Source: Helicobacter_D ganmani
Lineage (GTDB): Bacteria; Campylobacterota; Campylobacteria; Campylobacterales; Helicobacteraceae
NCBI RefSeq assembly: GCF_965138225.1
Contig: NZ_CBCSAX010000020.1
Strand: one strand, 5' to 3'
Length of the DNA stretch: 26,515 nucleotides
The notes beneath the pieces were generated by a model, which was not told the DNA's origin, did no database searches, and was given only the letters and a program-made list of their open reading frames with translations. This document shows positions 15,308 through 23,956 of the stretch, piece by piece (position 1 is the first letter of the stretch; every line of letters begins with the position of its first letter). The position numbers and the translations under genes are program-made.

Positions 15308-15377
15308 AGATAACTTAGTGGCTTTTTTAGGCTTAAGAATAGAATTTTGTGAGAGCTAAAATTGCAAAAGGGAAAAA

Positions 15378-16022
15378 ATGAAAAAGAATATCGTTGTTGT
15401 AGGCGCAGGGAAAGGCTTAGGCAATGCTGTTGCAAAACGTTTTGGCAAGAGTGGTTTTAGGGTCATTCTCATTGCAAGGAATGTTGGGAATCTAAACGCA
15501 TATAAAGAAGAGTTTGAAAAAGAGGGCATTGAGACTTTTATCTATTCTGCAGATTGTGAAAAACCGCAAACTTTGGAATCCGCTTTTAAAGAGATTCAAG
15601 ACGCCTTTGGTGTTGTAGATGTCCTTGTGTATAATGCGAGAGTGCGTAAGGACGGGTTTGCAACGGCATTTAGCAATGATGACTTCATCAAGCATTATCA
15701 AACCGATGTCGCAAGTGCCTTATGTTGTGTTAAGCTTGTAATACAAAAACAAGCGCAGCAAAGAAGCGGCGCGATTTTATTATCCGGCGGTATTTTTGGG
15801 GATAATCCTAGCAAAGAGCACGCGGGAATCTCAATAGGTAAAGCCGCACTCAAGGCACTTGGCAAGACATTGCACGATGAATTAAAGGAAAAAGGCATTT
15901 TTGTGGGGCTTATCACCATAGCGGGACACATTCAGCCAAACACACAACACGCCCCTGAATTGATTGCAGAGAAATATTGGGAAGATTACCAAAAGCAAGA
16001 TAAATACGAAGTCGTATATTAA
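15378..16022 (+). CDS. SDR-fold oxidoreductase lacking the catalytic tyrosine
   Basis: 214 residues. The Rossmann motif VVVGAGKGLGNAVAKRFG (residues 6-23) marks a short-chain dehydrogenase/reductase, and LIARN suggests NADP(H). The NNAG-equivalent is VYNARV. At the active site the Ser is present (LLSGGIFG), but the YxxxK block reads ISIGKAALKALG, so Tyr is replaced by Ile while the Lys is kept. It may bind a nucleotide without standard SDR catalysis. AAAAGGGAAAAA precedes the ATG. Confidence 0.8.
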   Translation: MKKNIVVVGAGKGLGNAVAKRFGKSGFRVILIARNVGNLNAYKEEFEKEGIETFIYSADCEKPQTLESAFKEIQDAFGVVDVLVYNARVRKDGFATAFSNDDFIKHYQTDVASALCCVKLVIQKQAQQRSGAILLSGGIFGDNPSKEHAGISIGKAALKALGKTLHDELKEKGIFVGLITIAGHIQPNTQHAPELIAEKYWEDYQKQDKYEVVY

Positions 16023-16164
16023 ACTGCAAATTTTAAGGGGGGGATAATACAGGAAATAAACAGCAGAAAAATATCCTAGCAGAGAGTAAAAATAAATTGC
16101 GATAGGTTTAAAGCCGCGCATTAGTTAGGTGGCACGAAAATCAAAATATATATCCCAAATATTG

Positions 16165-16170
16165 TATAAT
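16165..16170 (+). promoter_or_regulatory. -10 element upstream of the Dam-like methyltransferase
   Basis: TATAAT in a T/A-rich stretch, 118 bases before the start at 16289 (GAGGCACG ribosome site). The intervening leader holds a 22-codon ORF (16198-16266, starting MFSLANRRS) without recognised homology or a good ribosome site. The preceding bases 16023-16164 contain a G7 run (16037-16043) and no convincing gene. Confidence 0.4.
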
Positions 16171-16288
16171 GCATTAAAATTTAGTTCAAGGTTTTTTATG
16201 TTCTCTCTTGCAAACCGCAGAAGCACAAGATTAAGAGTTTGTAAGGGCTGGAATGGTAGAATCTAGCATTATCAAAAAATGAGGCACG

Positions 16289-17164
16289 ATGACAATACAA
16301 ATAAATCTTTCAAAGTTTCAAAATACAGAATCTAAGCCTTTTATCAAATGGGCTGGAGGTAAAAGAGCATTAGTAGATTCTATCATTGCTTCTATGCCAA
16401 GAAATTTTAATGCGTATTTTGAGCCTTTTGTAGGCGGTGGTGCATTATTTTTTGCTCTTAAAAATCAAGGGTTTTTAGAATCTAAAGCAATTTATTTAAG
16501 CGATAAAAATACTGAGTTAATTAACACTTATCAAGTCATTCAAAAGAATCCCAAAGCCCTTTTAAAAGAACTAGAATCTTTGCAAAAAAATCACAATAAA
16601 GAGCTTTTTTATAGTATTCGTAACCTTGATAGGAATAAGGATTTTATGCATTTAGATTCTATTTTCAAAGCTGCAAGATTTATTTACCTGAATAAAACTT
16701 GTTTCAATGGACTATGTCGCTACAATGCAAAGGGCGAATTTAACACTCCAATGGGAAGCTACAAGAATCCCAAAATTTATGATAAAAATTTGATTTTCAA
16801 TGCTTCAAATGCTTTGCAAGGAGCGCAGATTCTATGCTTGGATTTTGTAGATATGATAAAACTAGCAAAAAGCGGAGATTTTGTTTATTTTGACCCATCC
16901 TATTATCCGCTTAGTAAAACTTCAAGCTTTGTGAGCTATACAGATGTATTTTTAGAAAAAGAACAAGAGCGTTTGAGAGAGATTTTTAAGGAACTAGATT
17001 CTAAAAATGTAAAAGTTTTACAAAGCAATTCAAACACTACTTTTATTAAAGAGCAATACAAGGGCTTTAAAATACTAGAGATTCAAGCAAAACGAGCAAT
17101 AAATTGTAAGGGCAAGAAAAGAGGCGAGATTACAGAATTACTAATTAGGGGAAAGTATGAGTAA
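16289..17164 (+). CDS. Alpha-class (Dam/DpnM-type) N6-adenine DNA methyltransferase with DPSY motif
   Basis: 291 residues. Motif X/I blocks FIKWAGGKRALV (18-29) and YFEPFVGGGALFF (43-55) are those of Dam-family enzymes. Motif IV reads DPSY (202-205) followed by YPLSKTSSF; the family has DPPY there. One C-to-T change (CCA TCC from CCA CCC) would explain the Ser. Loss of this proline may weaken or abolish activity. The stop overlaps the next start as ATGAGTAA, the usual coupling of a methyltransferase with its nuclease. GATC-like recognition is possible from the family but unproven. Confidence 0.87.
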   Translation: MTIQINLSKFQNTESKPFIKWAGGKRALVDSIIASMPRNFNAYFEPFVGGGALFFALKNQGFLESKAIYLSDKNTELINTYQVIQKNPKALLKELESLQKNHNKELFYSIRNLDRNKDFMHLDSIFKAARFIYLNKTCFNGLCRYNAKGEFNTPMGSYKNPKIYDKNLIFNASNALQGAQILCLDFVDMIKLAKSGDFVYFDPSYYPLSKTSSFVSYTDVFLEKEQERLREIFKELDSKNVKVLQSNSNTTFIKEQYKGFKILEIQAKRAINCKGKKRGEITELLIRGKYE

Positions 17165-17690
17165 AAATAGTGCAAGTTGGGAAAAGATTTTTGCGGATTT
17201 AGATATTTTAAAGCACGATTTTAACAATGCTCCTTTTGTTATTAGTGCCGAGCAGATTAAACAATGTGTAAAAGATTTCAGCAAGACTTCGCAAAAAGAA
17301 GTTCGCATTCTATGCAAACAAGATTCTAAGGAAGAAAGACCACAGATTTTTATTGATAATGAGCTTTTTATTTTACCTATAAAAAATGGTGGATATATCC
17401 TTTGTAAGGGCGATGGATACATTGACATTCCAAACATAAATACAGAATCCATTATCTATAAAAGTAAGCTTAATTTTGAATTAAAGAGTGCTAATGTGGG
17501 AGATTCTGAAATGCAACATTTGGATTTTGCTTATGCCTCATCACTCATTCGCACATTCTTAAATGATGAAAGCCTTGTTTTAAGCATACGAGGTAGAAAA
17601 TACACGCCAGAGTTTTGCTTTGATACCAATCTTTATAAAAACATCGCACAAAAGGAAGTTATCGCGCTCGTTTTTGAAATAGGATTTTAG
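17157..17690 (+). CDS. Probable partner restriction endonuclease, apparently C-terminally truncated
   Basis: 177 residues overlapping the methyltransferase by 8 bases. It has an N-terminal helical part, then ILPIKNGGYILCKGDGY, LDFAYASSLIRTFLNDES and LSIRGRKYTPEF. The order and the IRGRKYTPEF strand resemble nucleases where an acidic metal-binding block follows; here the protein stops after KEVIALVFEIGF, and four bases later the convergent permease gene ends. No PD-(D/E)XK or HNH motif is visible. I infer a nuclease that lost its catalytic half, but a small unknown full-length protein cannot be excluded. Confidence 0.55.
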   Translation: MSKNSASWEKIFADLDILKHDFNNAPFVISAEQIKQCVKDFSKTSQKEVRILCKQDSKEERPQIFIDNELFILPIKNGGYILCKGDGYIDIPNINTESIIYKSKLNFELKSANVGDSEMQHLDFAYASSLIRTFLNDESLVLSIRGRKYTPEFCFDTNLYKNIAQKEVIALVFEIGF

Positions 17691-17694
17691 AATC

Positions 17695-18498
17695 CTAGAA
17701 AAACTCCCTAACAAGTAATTGAGTGGAGAGGGCAAAGCAAACGCATATTACAATCGGGCGGATAATCCTTGCTCCGTGCTTTATTGCAAGGCGTGCCCCA
17801 AAGCTTGCACCGATGATTTGTCCCACACACATAATAATGCCTAGAATCCAAAGCACATTACCTCCGAGTATGAAAAACAAAGTAGAGGCGATGTTGATAC
17901 TAAAAACAATCCAACGCGAATGCGCTAAGGCTTTGCTAAGTCCATAACCACCAATGCTTACAAGCAAAGCTAAGATGAAAGAGCCAATCCCAATGCCTAA
18001 GAATCCTCCATATAATCCTGCTATTGCGATGCTTATAAATAAAAAGATTTTATGAGGATTTTTGGCTCTGTCCTCCTCGCTAATGTTTGGAGAGAGTAAG
18101 AAATATGCACCCACTGCTATCATCACAAAAGGCAAGATTTTTGAGAGCAAAGCAATCTCTATAAATTGCACTAAAATCGCGCCCACTGCTCCAAAGAGCA
18201 GTGCAATTATCATTACCGCACGACTTTCTTTCATATCCACCAAACCTTGATGATAATAATGTGCTGCGCTGACGAATGAGCCTACACAGGCTTGAAGCTT
18301 ATTTGTCGCTAAGGCTTGGAGGGGATTTAGTCCGCTTACAAGTAATAAGGGCATAGTTATCATTCCTGCTCCGCCAGAGAGTGAGCCTACAACCCCGCCT
18401 ACAATAGAAGCAATAAAGAAGAGAGGATAAAAATACAGAGCTATGCCTTCAAATGTAGGGGTTGTAAATGTAGCCATTGTGAATAAATCTAAGCTCAT
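17695..18498 (-). CDS. TauE/SafE-family sulfite/organosulfur exporter
   Basis: 267 residues, seven to eight hydrophobic helices. The motifs GGVVGSLSGGAGMITMPLLL (about 34-53) and GLYGGFLGIGIGSF (about 160-173) are the paired signature of TauE/SafE permeases, which move sulfite, sulfoacetate or related anions across the inner membrane. The start follows AAGGAGAAAT. It is divergent from the aldo/keto reductase gene and convergent with the truncated nuclease. The substrate is not fixed by sequence. Confidence 0.85.
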   Translation of the reverse strand: MSLDLFTMATFTTPTFEGIALYFYPLFFIASIVGGVVGSLSGGAGMITMPLLLVSGLNPLQALATNKLQACVGSFVSAAHYYHQGLVDMKESRAVMIIALLFGAVGAILVQFIEIALLSKILPFVMIAVGAYFLLSPNISEEDRAKNPHKIFLFISIAIAGLYGGFLGIGIGSFILALLVSIGGYGLSKALAHSRWIVFSINIASTLFFILGGNVLWILGIIMCVGQIIGASFGARLAIKHGARIIRPIVICVCFALSTQLLVREFF

Positions 18499-18616
18499 AT
18501 TTCTCCTTATTAAAGTATCGCTTTCTTATGTTGGCAAAAATCAAAATCTTTGCATTATATACTAAATTTTATTTGAAAAAAGGCATTTGCAAATCTTGAA
18601 TATTTTCTTTCACCCC

Positions 18617-18647
18617 TTGACAAATACTTAATATCAGGCTGTATAAT
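18617..18647 (+). promoter_or_regulatory. MerR-type promoter (19-bp spacer) of the aldo/keto reductase gene
   Basis: TTGACA (18617-18622) and TATAAT (18642-18647) with a 19-base spacer. The block CACCCCTTGACAAA matches the one at 13722-13735, and further positions agree through TATAATT. It should answer to the same activator. Confidence 0.6.
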
Positions 18648-18693
18648 TACACAATCTATTTTACAAACAAGGAGGATTCTATGAAATCGTATA

Positions 18694-19631
18694 ATGACAA
18701 ATCGTAGGGACTTTTTAAAGAATCTAGCACAACTTGCAGGAGCAGTGGCATTCACAGCTTATGCGTCTTATCCACTTTTCGCACAAGATTTGAAGCAAAT
18801 TTCCAAAAAAGGAGCAAAAATGCAAACTCTCACCCTCAATAATGGCGTTAAAATGCCCATTCTTGGGCTTGGCACTTATTCGCTTACGGGTAAAGCAGGG
18901 CAAAAGGCGATGAGCGAAGCCATAGAGGTGGGTTATCGGCTCTTTGATAGCGCACAGATGTATAATAATGAAGCCGAGCTTGGAGCAGCAATAAATGCGG
19001 CAGTAAAAGGCGGAATCAAACGTGAGGAGTTTTTTATCCAAACTAAGCTTTTAGAATCAAGTAGCGAGGATTTAGCAAAAAAATCCATTGAAAAATCTTT
19101 AAAAACTTTAGGGCTTGATTATATTGATTCTTTGCTTATCCATATGCCATACTCGCAATCTAAGGCGATGTATAGAGCAATGGAGAGCTTTTATAAGCAA
19201 GGCATTTAAGGGTTATTGGCATTTCAAATTTTGGTGCAAAGGCGTATAGCGAGTTTGTGAAATCTTGTGAGGTGATTCCTGCGATTAATCAGTGCGAGAC
19301 ACATTTACTCCTCCAACAAAAGCCCTTAAGAGAGGCGATGAAGAGCAAAAAAACTTTGTTGCAAAGCTGGAGTCCTTTTATTGCAGGGAAAGGTTCAATT
19401 TTAGAAAATCCCGCACTTAAAAGCATTGCACAAAAATACAACAAAACACCCGCACAAGTGGTTTTGCGATTTTTGATTGAACAAGGAATCTCTGTCATAC
19501 CAAAAACTTCTAAAAGAGCAAGAATGCAAGAAAATCTTAATGTCTTTGATTTCTCTTTAAGTGCGCAGAATATGCAGATTCTTAAAGGGTTTGATACAAA
19601 TAAAAGCGCATTTTCTTGGACGAATAATTAG
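18694..19631 (+). pseudogene. Tat-exported aldo/keto reductase with frameshift(s)
   Basis: Two frames together make one aldo/keto reductase. Part one (18694-19209) has a Tat-type signal (NRRDFLKNLAQLAGAVAF), the fold start LGLGTYSLTG and the catalytic tetrad Asp (RLFDSAQMY), Tyr (MYNN), Lys (IQTKLLE) and His (LLIHMPY). It stops at GGC ATT TAA; inserting one T (GGC ATT TTA AGG) restores RVIGISNFG and the rest through 19631. The start is also odd: a strong GGAGGATTCT serves an ATG at 18681 that reads only eight codons to a TAG, out of frame with the Tat signal whose ATG is at 18694. The enzyme is probably inactive unless these runs vary or are sequencing errors. Confidence 0.85.
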
Positions 19632-19674
19632 GGGAAGTTTGGTATAATCTTGCGTTTTAGTTTGCTTTATCCAC

Positions 19675-20888
19675 CTAACCCCACCGCCTTTGTGTCTCTA
19701 AGATTTCAAAAGAGACAATCCAAAGCAGCAATCCCGCAAAGGCAACACAAGAGAGGGCGATATACGCATAAAAATATCCATAATATTGCGCTATAAATCC
19801 TCCCAAACTCCCGCTTAGTGCTGCGCCTATGCTGCCAAGAGTCATCACACAGGCAAGGGCAGCATTGATATGTCCGCTTCCGCGCAACATTATCGCTACT
19901 AAAACAGGTAAAATCACGCCTGTAATCCCGGCTCCAATGCCATCAAGAATCTGTGTAGCGACCATTCCGATAAGATTTTCAAAATGCGCTGCTATGCCCC
20001 CGCGCACAATAAGAGCGACAAAGCAAAGAGCCATTAGAATAAAATAAACTTGAGAAAAGCAAGTAGCAACTGCAAGAGAATGAGGACGCGTGAGAATCTT
20101 CATACACACGAGTGAAACCACAATCATTGTGCTTTGAGCGATAAGGATTGTCGCAGCTGCATATGCCCCGCTAGAATCAATGCCAAGCGTGTGTGCCCTT
20201 TGGCTAAGCAAGGGGAGCATATACGCATTACTCAAATGAAAGCAAAACATCGCCGCGCCCAAGATAAGCACGGATTTATCGCTTAAGGCTTCCCATAGAG
20301 ATATACTCGTGTCGCCCTCTTACCCCCTTGCGACTTTATGATTAATGCTACTACTGCGTATAAGGCTAAGAAACAAAAGTGAGAATACGCCCATAAGCGC
20401 GGTAATCACAAAAATCGCACCGATTCCATAATAAAATGCGAATCCAAGACTAAGCATGCGCTAAAGGCTGTTCCTGCGTGTTTATAGGCTTCATTGAGGC
20501 TCACTTGTCTGCTATAATCAGATAGTCCCACGATTCCAAGTGTGAGGGCTGCAAATGCGGGAGCAAGGCACACTCCGCACAGAGCTACACTCATTTGGGC
20601 TAAAAGCGTAAAGCCAAAATGTGGGTAGAAGTAATTTGCCAAAGTCGCAAAGACTATGGCGAGGATACAAAAGGCTATCAGGGCTTTTTTGTGCGGTGTC
20701 TTGTCTATGAAAATCCCTAAGGGGATTGCAAAAAGTAATGCACAAAGGGAGGCAATTGTGGAGATAAGCCCGATTTGGGATTCCATAAAGTTGTGTTGTT
20801 TCAAAAACACACCCAAATAGGGACATAAACCATCTCGCACATCGGCGATAAAGAAATTCAGCCAAGCAAGTGCATTGTGCGGATTGAT
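19675..20888 (-). pseudogene. MFS transporter pseudogene
   Basis: The twelve-helix MFS protein is spread over interrupted frames. The N-terminal part has AWLNFFIADVRDGLCPYLG, then LGIFIDKTPHKKAL, the MFS loop 2-3 motif. A 1-base loss near 20462 ends the frame; the neighbouring frame continues (MLSLGFAFYYGIGAIF) to an in-frame TAA near 20330, after which the same frame goes on (DTSISLWEALSDKSV) to the C-terminus at 19675. The expected start codon is ATC (20886-20888), correctly spaced after AAGGAGATTCT, so the start may be lost as well. Three lesions make this a firm pseudogene. The family resembles uncharacterised drug or metabolite exporters. Confidence 0.85.
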
Positions 20889-20897
20889 AGAATCTCC

Positions 20898-21323
20898 TTA
20901 ATATCCTAAAATCTTGTTAATCTTACTAATTGCGCTTTGTTCCATTTCGGCGATAATTTGCTTTTCTTTAGCCTTTTCTTGTGAAATCTTTGCTTCTTGT
21001 TGCACGATTTGAGCTAAAGTCGCGTTAATTTTAGTATCATCTCTTGTTGCCTTTGCCTCTTGCAAGTTGATTTCTAGGATTTTTTTCTCTAGCTCTAGTG
21101 CTTTGATTTTGCCTCTTAATTCCTCTCTTTTCTTATCAATGGCTTCCCTTTCCTTGAAATCTGCTTTTAAAGCCTCTCTTTTTTTATCAAAACTCGCATT
21201 GTTAAAAACCTCTGGTAAAACGCCCTTGATATGTGGCTGTGGCTTTGTAGGGACCGGCGGTGTAGCAAAGAGCGTGCTAGATAAGGCTAACATCAGTGCT
21301 AAACTCATAACTTTTGCTTTCAT
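20898..21323 (-). CDS. Periplasmic coiled-coil protein
   Basis: 141 residues. A Sec signal (MKAKVMSLALMLALSSTLFA) with cleavage near ATPPVP is followed by a Pro-rich linker and a long charged helix (about residues 45-130: KKREALKADFKEREAIDKKR and onward) with heptad-like spacing, i.e. a coiled coil. AAAGGAGGAGCA precedes the ATG. Its upstream 52 bases are nearly the same as those of the secreted-protein gene at 23957-24301. No enzyme motif; perhaps a structural or chaperone-like envelope protein. Confidence 0.75.
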   Translation of the reverse strand: MKAKVMSLALMLALSSTLFATPPVPTKPQPHIKGVLPEVFNNASFDKKREALKADFKEREAIDKKREELRGKIKALELEKKILEINLQEAKATRDDTKINATLAQIVQQEAKISQEKAKEKQIIAEMEQSAISKINKILGY

Positions 21324-21328
21324 TGCTC

Positions 21329-21380
21329 CTCCTTTATTTCATCTTTATACAAGCTAAAAATTTTAACAAAAATTGTTTTA
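21329..21380. repeat. 52-bp promoter-region repeat, copy 1
   Basis: Matches 24304-24355 at 50 of 52 positions, same orientation relative to the downstream minus-strand gene. On the minus strand it contains TTGTTA and TATAAAG spaced like a promoter, then the ribosome site. Confidence 0.85.
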
Positions 21381-21425
21381 ATAAAGAATATCTATTTGGC
21401 TATTTGCTTTTTTATCTCTAAACTT

Positions 21426-21584
21426 CTATGCAAATTGTATTACGCGTGAAAAATGCGTGTGGTCTATCTCCTCTCCTTTGTGGCTTTTGAGATATTTATC
21501 TAAGACTTGGTAGCCACCGATTTTATAATCCCAAACCGCCTCACATATTTCATAAAAGAAATATTTTGCAGCGTAGTTTTGATT
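21426..21584 (-). pseudogene. C-terminal remnant of a type ISP/IIG-like restriction-modification enzyme
   Basis: About 52 codons between a TGA (21585-21587) and a TAG (21426-21428). The readable part includes YEICEAVWDYKIGGYQVLDK and YLKSHKGEEID, matching the target-recognition tail (VWxYKIGGYQVLDKWLK) seen at the C-terminus of large single-chain restriction-methyltransferase-helicase enzymes. The remaining thousand or more residues are absent. Confidence 0.7.
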
Positions 21585-21604
21585 TCACTTGTTCTCATTT
21601 TTTA

Positions 21605-22462
21605 TTATGCGCTCCACATAGAAATTTGACATTTCTCTAAACTAAAATTACTAATTAAAAGTTCCGCTCCTTTTGCTGCTTGTGTTTGTTTATAATTATT
21701 CATTCCATATTGCAAAGAGTATTCACATACATAAAAATCTTTATAAAGTTCTCGTACTAACTCACTATCATCATAAGTGAGTAAAAATTTGTGTTTTGCG
21801 TTTTTGAGATTCTCACAAAGCTTTTGATGATTAAAACCTGTATGCAAATCCCCCTTTTTACCATAGAGCTTTGATTTTGTGGCAGAATAATAAGGTGGGT
21901 CTAAAAAGATAAAGACATCTTTGCCCTCTTTTTGTAAAAGATTCTCATAACTTTCATTGCTAAAAATAAAATTTTGCAAGATTGTATCCATATTTTTAAG
22001 CCTCTCAATAGAGCTTTGTGTAAAGCGAGTTTCAAAGGCTTTTTGCGAATATCCACCACAATCAACTACGCCACTAAAAGTAATGCGATTGAGCACAAAA
22101 AAATCCACAGCCCTTTGAAAATCATCTAAATTTTCATTTCTACGATTTAAGATAATCTCATAAAGTTTTCTGCCATTTTTATAATATTTTTTAATATTTT
22201 GAATTTCATTGATTAAAGTTTGATTTTGCGTCTTTAGGATATTCCAAAAACAATACACATCTTGATTAAAGTCATTTGCGAAAAATTGAATTTGTTTGCG
22301 GTGTAAAAGATTTTGAGCAAGATAAATCCCTACACTCCCACCACCAAAAAATGGTTCTCTATACTCATTAAAACTTTTCGGAAAATAATCTTTTAAAATT
22401 TTAATTGCCCTACTTTTGCCACCGGGATAGCGAAGCGGTGATTTATAGAATCTAGCGTTCAT
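21605..22462 (-). CDS. Alpha-class (Dam-type) N6-adenine DNA methyltransferase
   Basis: 285 residues. Motifs are intact: FYKSPLRYPGGKSRAI (5-20), EPFFGGGSVGIYLA (36-49) and catalytic DPPY (188-191) in FIFLDPPYYSATKSKLYG. It starts inside the end of the nuclease gene (11-base overlap), so nuclease and methyltransferase form one operon in the order R-M. The specificity is not known. The motif layout is that of the Dam/MboI methyltransferase group. Confidence 0.9.
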   Translation of the reverse strand: MNARFYKSPLRYPGGKSRAIKILKDYFPKSFNEYREPFFGGGSVGIYLAQNLLHRKQIQFFANDFNQDVYCFWNILKTQNQTLINEIQNIKKYYKNGRKLYEIILNRRNENLDDFQRAVDFFVLNRITFSGVVDCGGYSQKAFETRFTQSSIERLKNMDTILQNFIFSNESYENLLQKEGKDVFIFLDPPYYSATKSKLYGKKGDLHTGFNHQKLCENLKNAKHKFLLTYDDSELVRELYKDFYVCEYSLQYGMNNYKQTQAAKGAELLISNFSLEKCQISMWSA

Positions 22463-23537
22463 TGTTTATCCAAATTTCAAAATGATTCTGCTTGGATTCT
22501 ATATTTAAAGCTTCTAGGGTAGTAATTTGAGAGCTTGAAAAACCATTGTTTTTGATAAAAGAATCTAAATTTTCATTTGGTAAAATAATGCTATCTTGCA
22601 AAATACTTGAGGTTAATCTCAAAACAATTTTGAAACTATCGTAACTTTGAATTTTTGAGAGATTATTATAAAGCATAAGCTTTAAAAGCCCGTCTTTTAT
22701 ATCCTCATTGCTTGGTAGTAATGCGTTTTTGCTATGTTTGCTTTCACATAAATATAATATGCCATTTTCAAAAAGAATATCATCAATGGTAAAGAAATAT
22801 TGTCCGCCCAAATAGTTTTCTATAACAATTTTTGATTTTTGCCCTATGCCTATATGTTCTTTAGGTTGTAAAGTCAAGCTTTCTCTATTTTGAGCTTGTT
22901 TCGCCTTAAGCCTTGAAAACTCCATAAAAGATTCTCTGCTTTGTGAAATTTTTTGTATAAATTTATCTATATTTTGGGGATTATGAAGTTTAATATTTAA
23001 AAAACGAGAAATATTTGCATAGGCATTTTTTGTAAGATTTGCGAGTGTTGTAAGATTTTTATTGCTTAGCTGATTGAGATTCCAATGTAATGCAGATTGA
23101 TGATAATTAACAAGTTGGGTAAGCTGCCCTAAAATATATTCATTATTGAAATGCTGATTGGTAATTTTGTCAATCCTACTTAAATGAGGTTGTGCTTCAT
23201 CATAAAATCCTATAATCACATAAACATTTAAAAGACTCATTAATGAAAGTGTATCCCATTGCAAATAATCCATATCCCCATTGATACCTTCATCTTTGAT
23301 GAGTGGAATGATTGTTGCAACCTTGCTTACTCCACTATCAAAAGTATCATATACTCTTGCATAAGGGTATGAGCGTGTGCGTTTGGGGCTAACCCACTTA
23401 CTTAAAGCTAAGGCTTTATTTTTAAAATTAATCAAACATTTACTAGGCAAAGTATTAATATTCTCAAAAGTGAAACTTTCTAAGTCTTCTCTCCATATTT
23501 TTTGGTAAGAAAAATTTTGTATTGTTGCTTGTAACAT
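22452..23537 (-). CDS. Type II restriction endonuclease, PD-(D/E)XK-like
   Basis: 361 residues. The N-terminal block (WVSPKRTRSYPYARVYDT, then TIIPLIKDEGINGD and DYLQWDTLSLMSLLNVYV) resembles a family of type II nucleases found next to Dam-like methyltransferases. A candidate active site is TIDDILFENGILYLCESKHS: Asp252/253, then Glu265-Ser-Lys267, the ExK end of the PD-(D/E)XK fold. The gene looks complete and lies directly upstream of its methyltransferase. The recognition site is unknown. Confidence 0.72.
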   Translation of the reverse strand: MLQATIQNFSYQKIWREDLESFTFENINTLPSKCLINFKNKALALSKWVSPKRTRSYPYARVYDTFDSGVSKVATIIPLIKDEGINGDMDYLQWDTLSLMSLLNVYVIIGFYDEAQPHLSRIDKITNQHFNNEYILGQLTQLVNYHQSALHWNLNQLSNKNLTTLANLTKNAYANISRFLNIKLHNPQNIDKFIQKISQSRESFMEFSRLKAKQAQNRESLTLQPKEHIGIGQKSKIVIENYLGGQYFFTIDDILFENGILYLCESKHSKNALLPSNEDIKDGLLKLMLYNNLSKIQSYDSFKIVLRLTSSILQDSIILPNENLDSFIKNNGFSSSQITTLEALNIESKQNHFEIWINNER

Positions 23538-23547
23538 CTTTAACTCC

Positions 23548-23742
23548 TTAATGCTCCAAGATTAGCCCAACTGCTAGGCTCTTGCCTCCACCATAACGCA
23601 AAGGACTTTTGGTGTAGCGTTTGTAAGCAAGAGATTTACCTTTGAGATTGCGTAAAAAGCACTCTTTTGTAACATTCTGTTCTTTGTATTTTGCATCGTG
23701 TGCCAAAGGGTAAAAGTCAAATGAATATCGCTGTTGTGTCAA
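23548..23742 (-). pseudogene. N-terminal fragment of a second Dam-like methyltransferase
   Basis: 64 residues. The C-terminal part KSPLRYGGGKSLAVGLILEH is the AdoMet-binding start of a Dam-type enzyme (compare KSPLRYPGGKSRAI at 22448). The ORF then stops, 10 bases before the intact nuclease gene. All later motifs are missing. It could be the stub of an earlier RM system replaced by the present one, or a leftover of homologous exchange at this conserved motif. Confidence 0.65.
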
Positions 23743-23772
23743 TGGATTGCCTTAAGTTGTTTTTGATATTCT

Positions 23773-23778
23773 AGTATA
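23773..23778 (-). promoter_or_regulatory. Possible -10 element for the 23742-21605 RM operon
   Basis: TATACT on the minus strand, 31 bases before the ATG at 23742. The remainder of 23779-23956 shows no gene. Confidence 0.3.
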
Positions 23779-23956
23779 ATTTGCTTAAAATGTAACTTTG
23801 CACACTAGCTTGAAGCAATCGTGATTCTTAGCAAAAGGGTAGAAGCACAAAAGAAAACTGCCAAATTTTTGTCGCAAGTGTAATGGTAGGAAGAGTGTAT
23901 AAGCTTTATTTATGCTCAAATTTCACAAACATTATAGCTTTGTAATCCTTGTAAAT

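Noticed and set aside
16037..16043. G7 run as a phase-variation tract
   Set aside because: It lies 15 bases after the SDR stop, between genes, and no frame across it forms a recognisable protein.
15882..16121. Minus-strand hydrophobic ORF of 79 codons
   Set aside because: Half of it is antisense to the SDR gene and it has no ribosome site or homology that I recognise.
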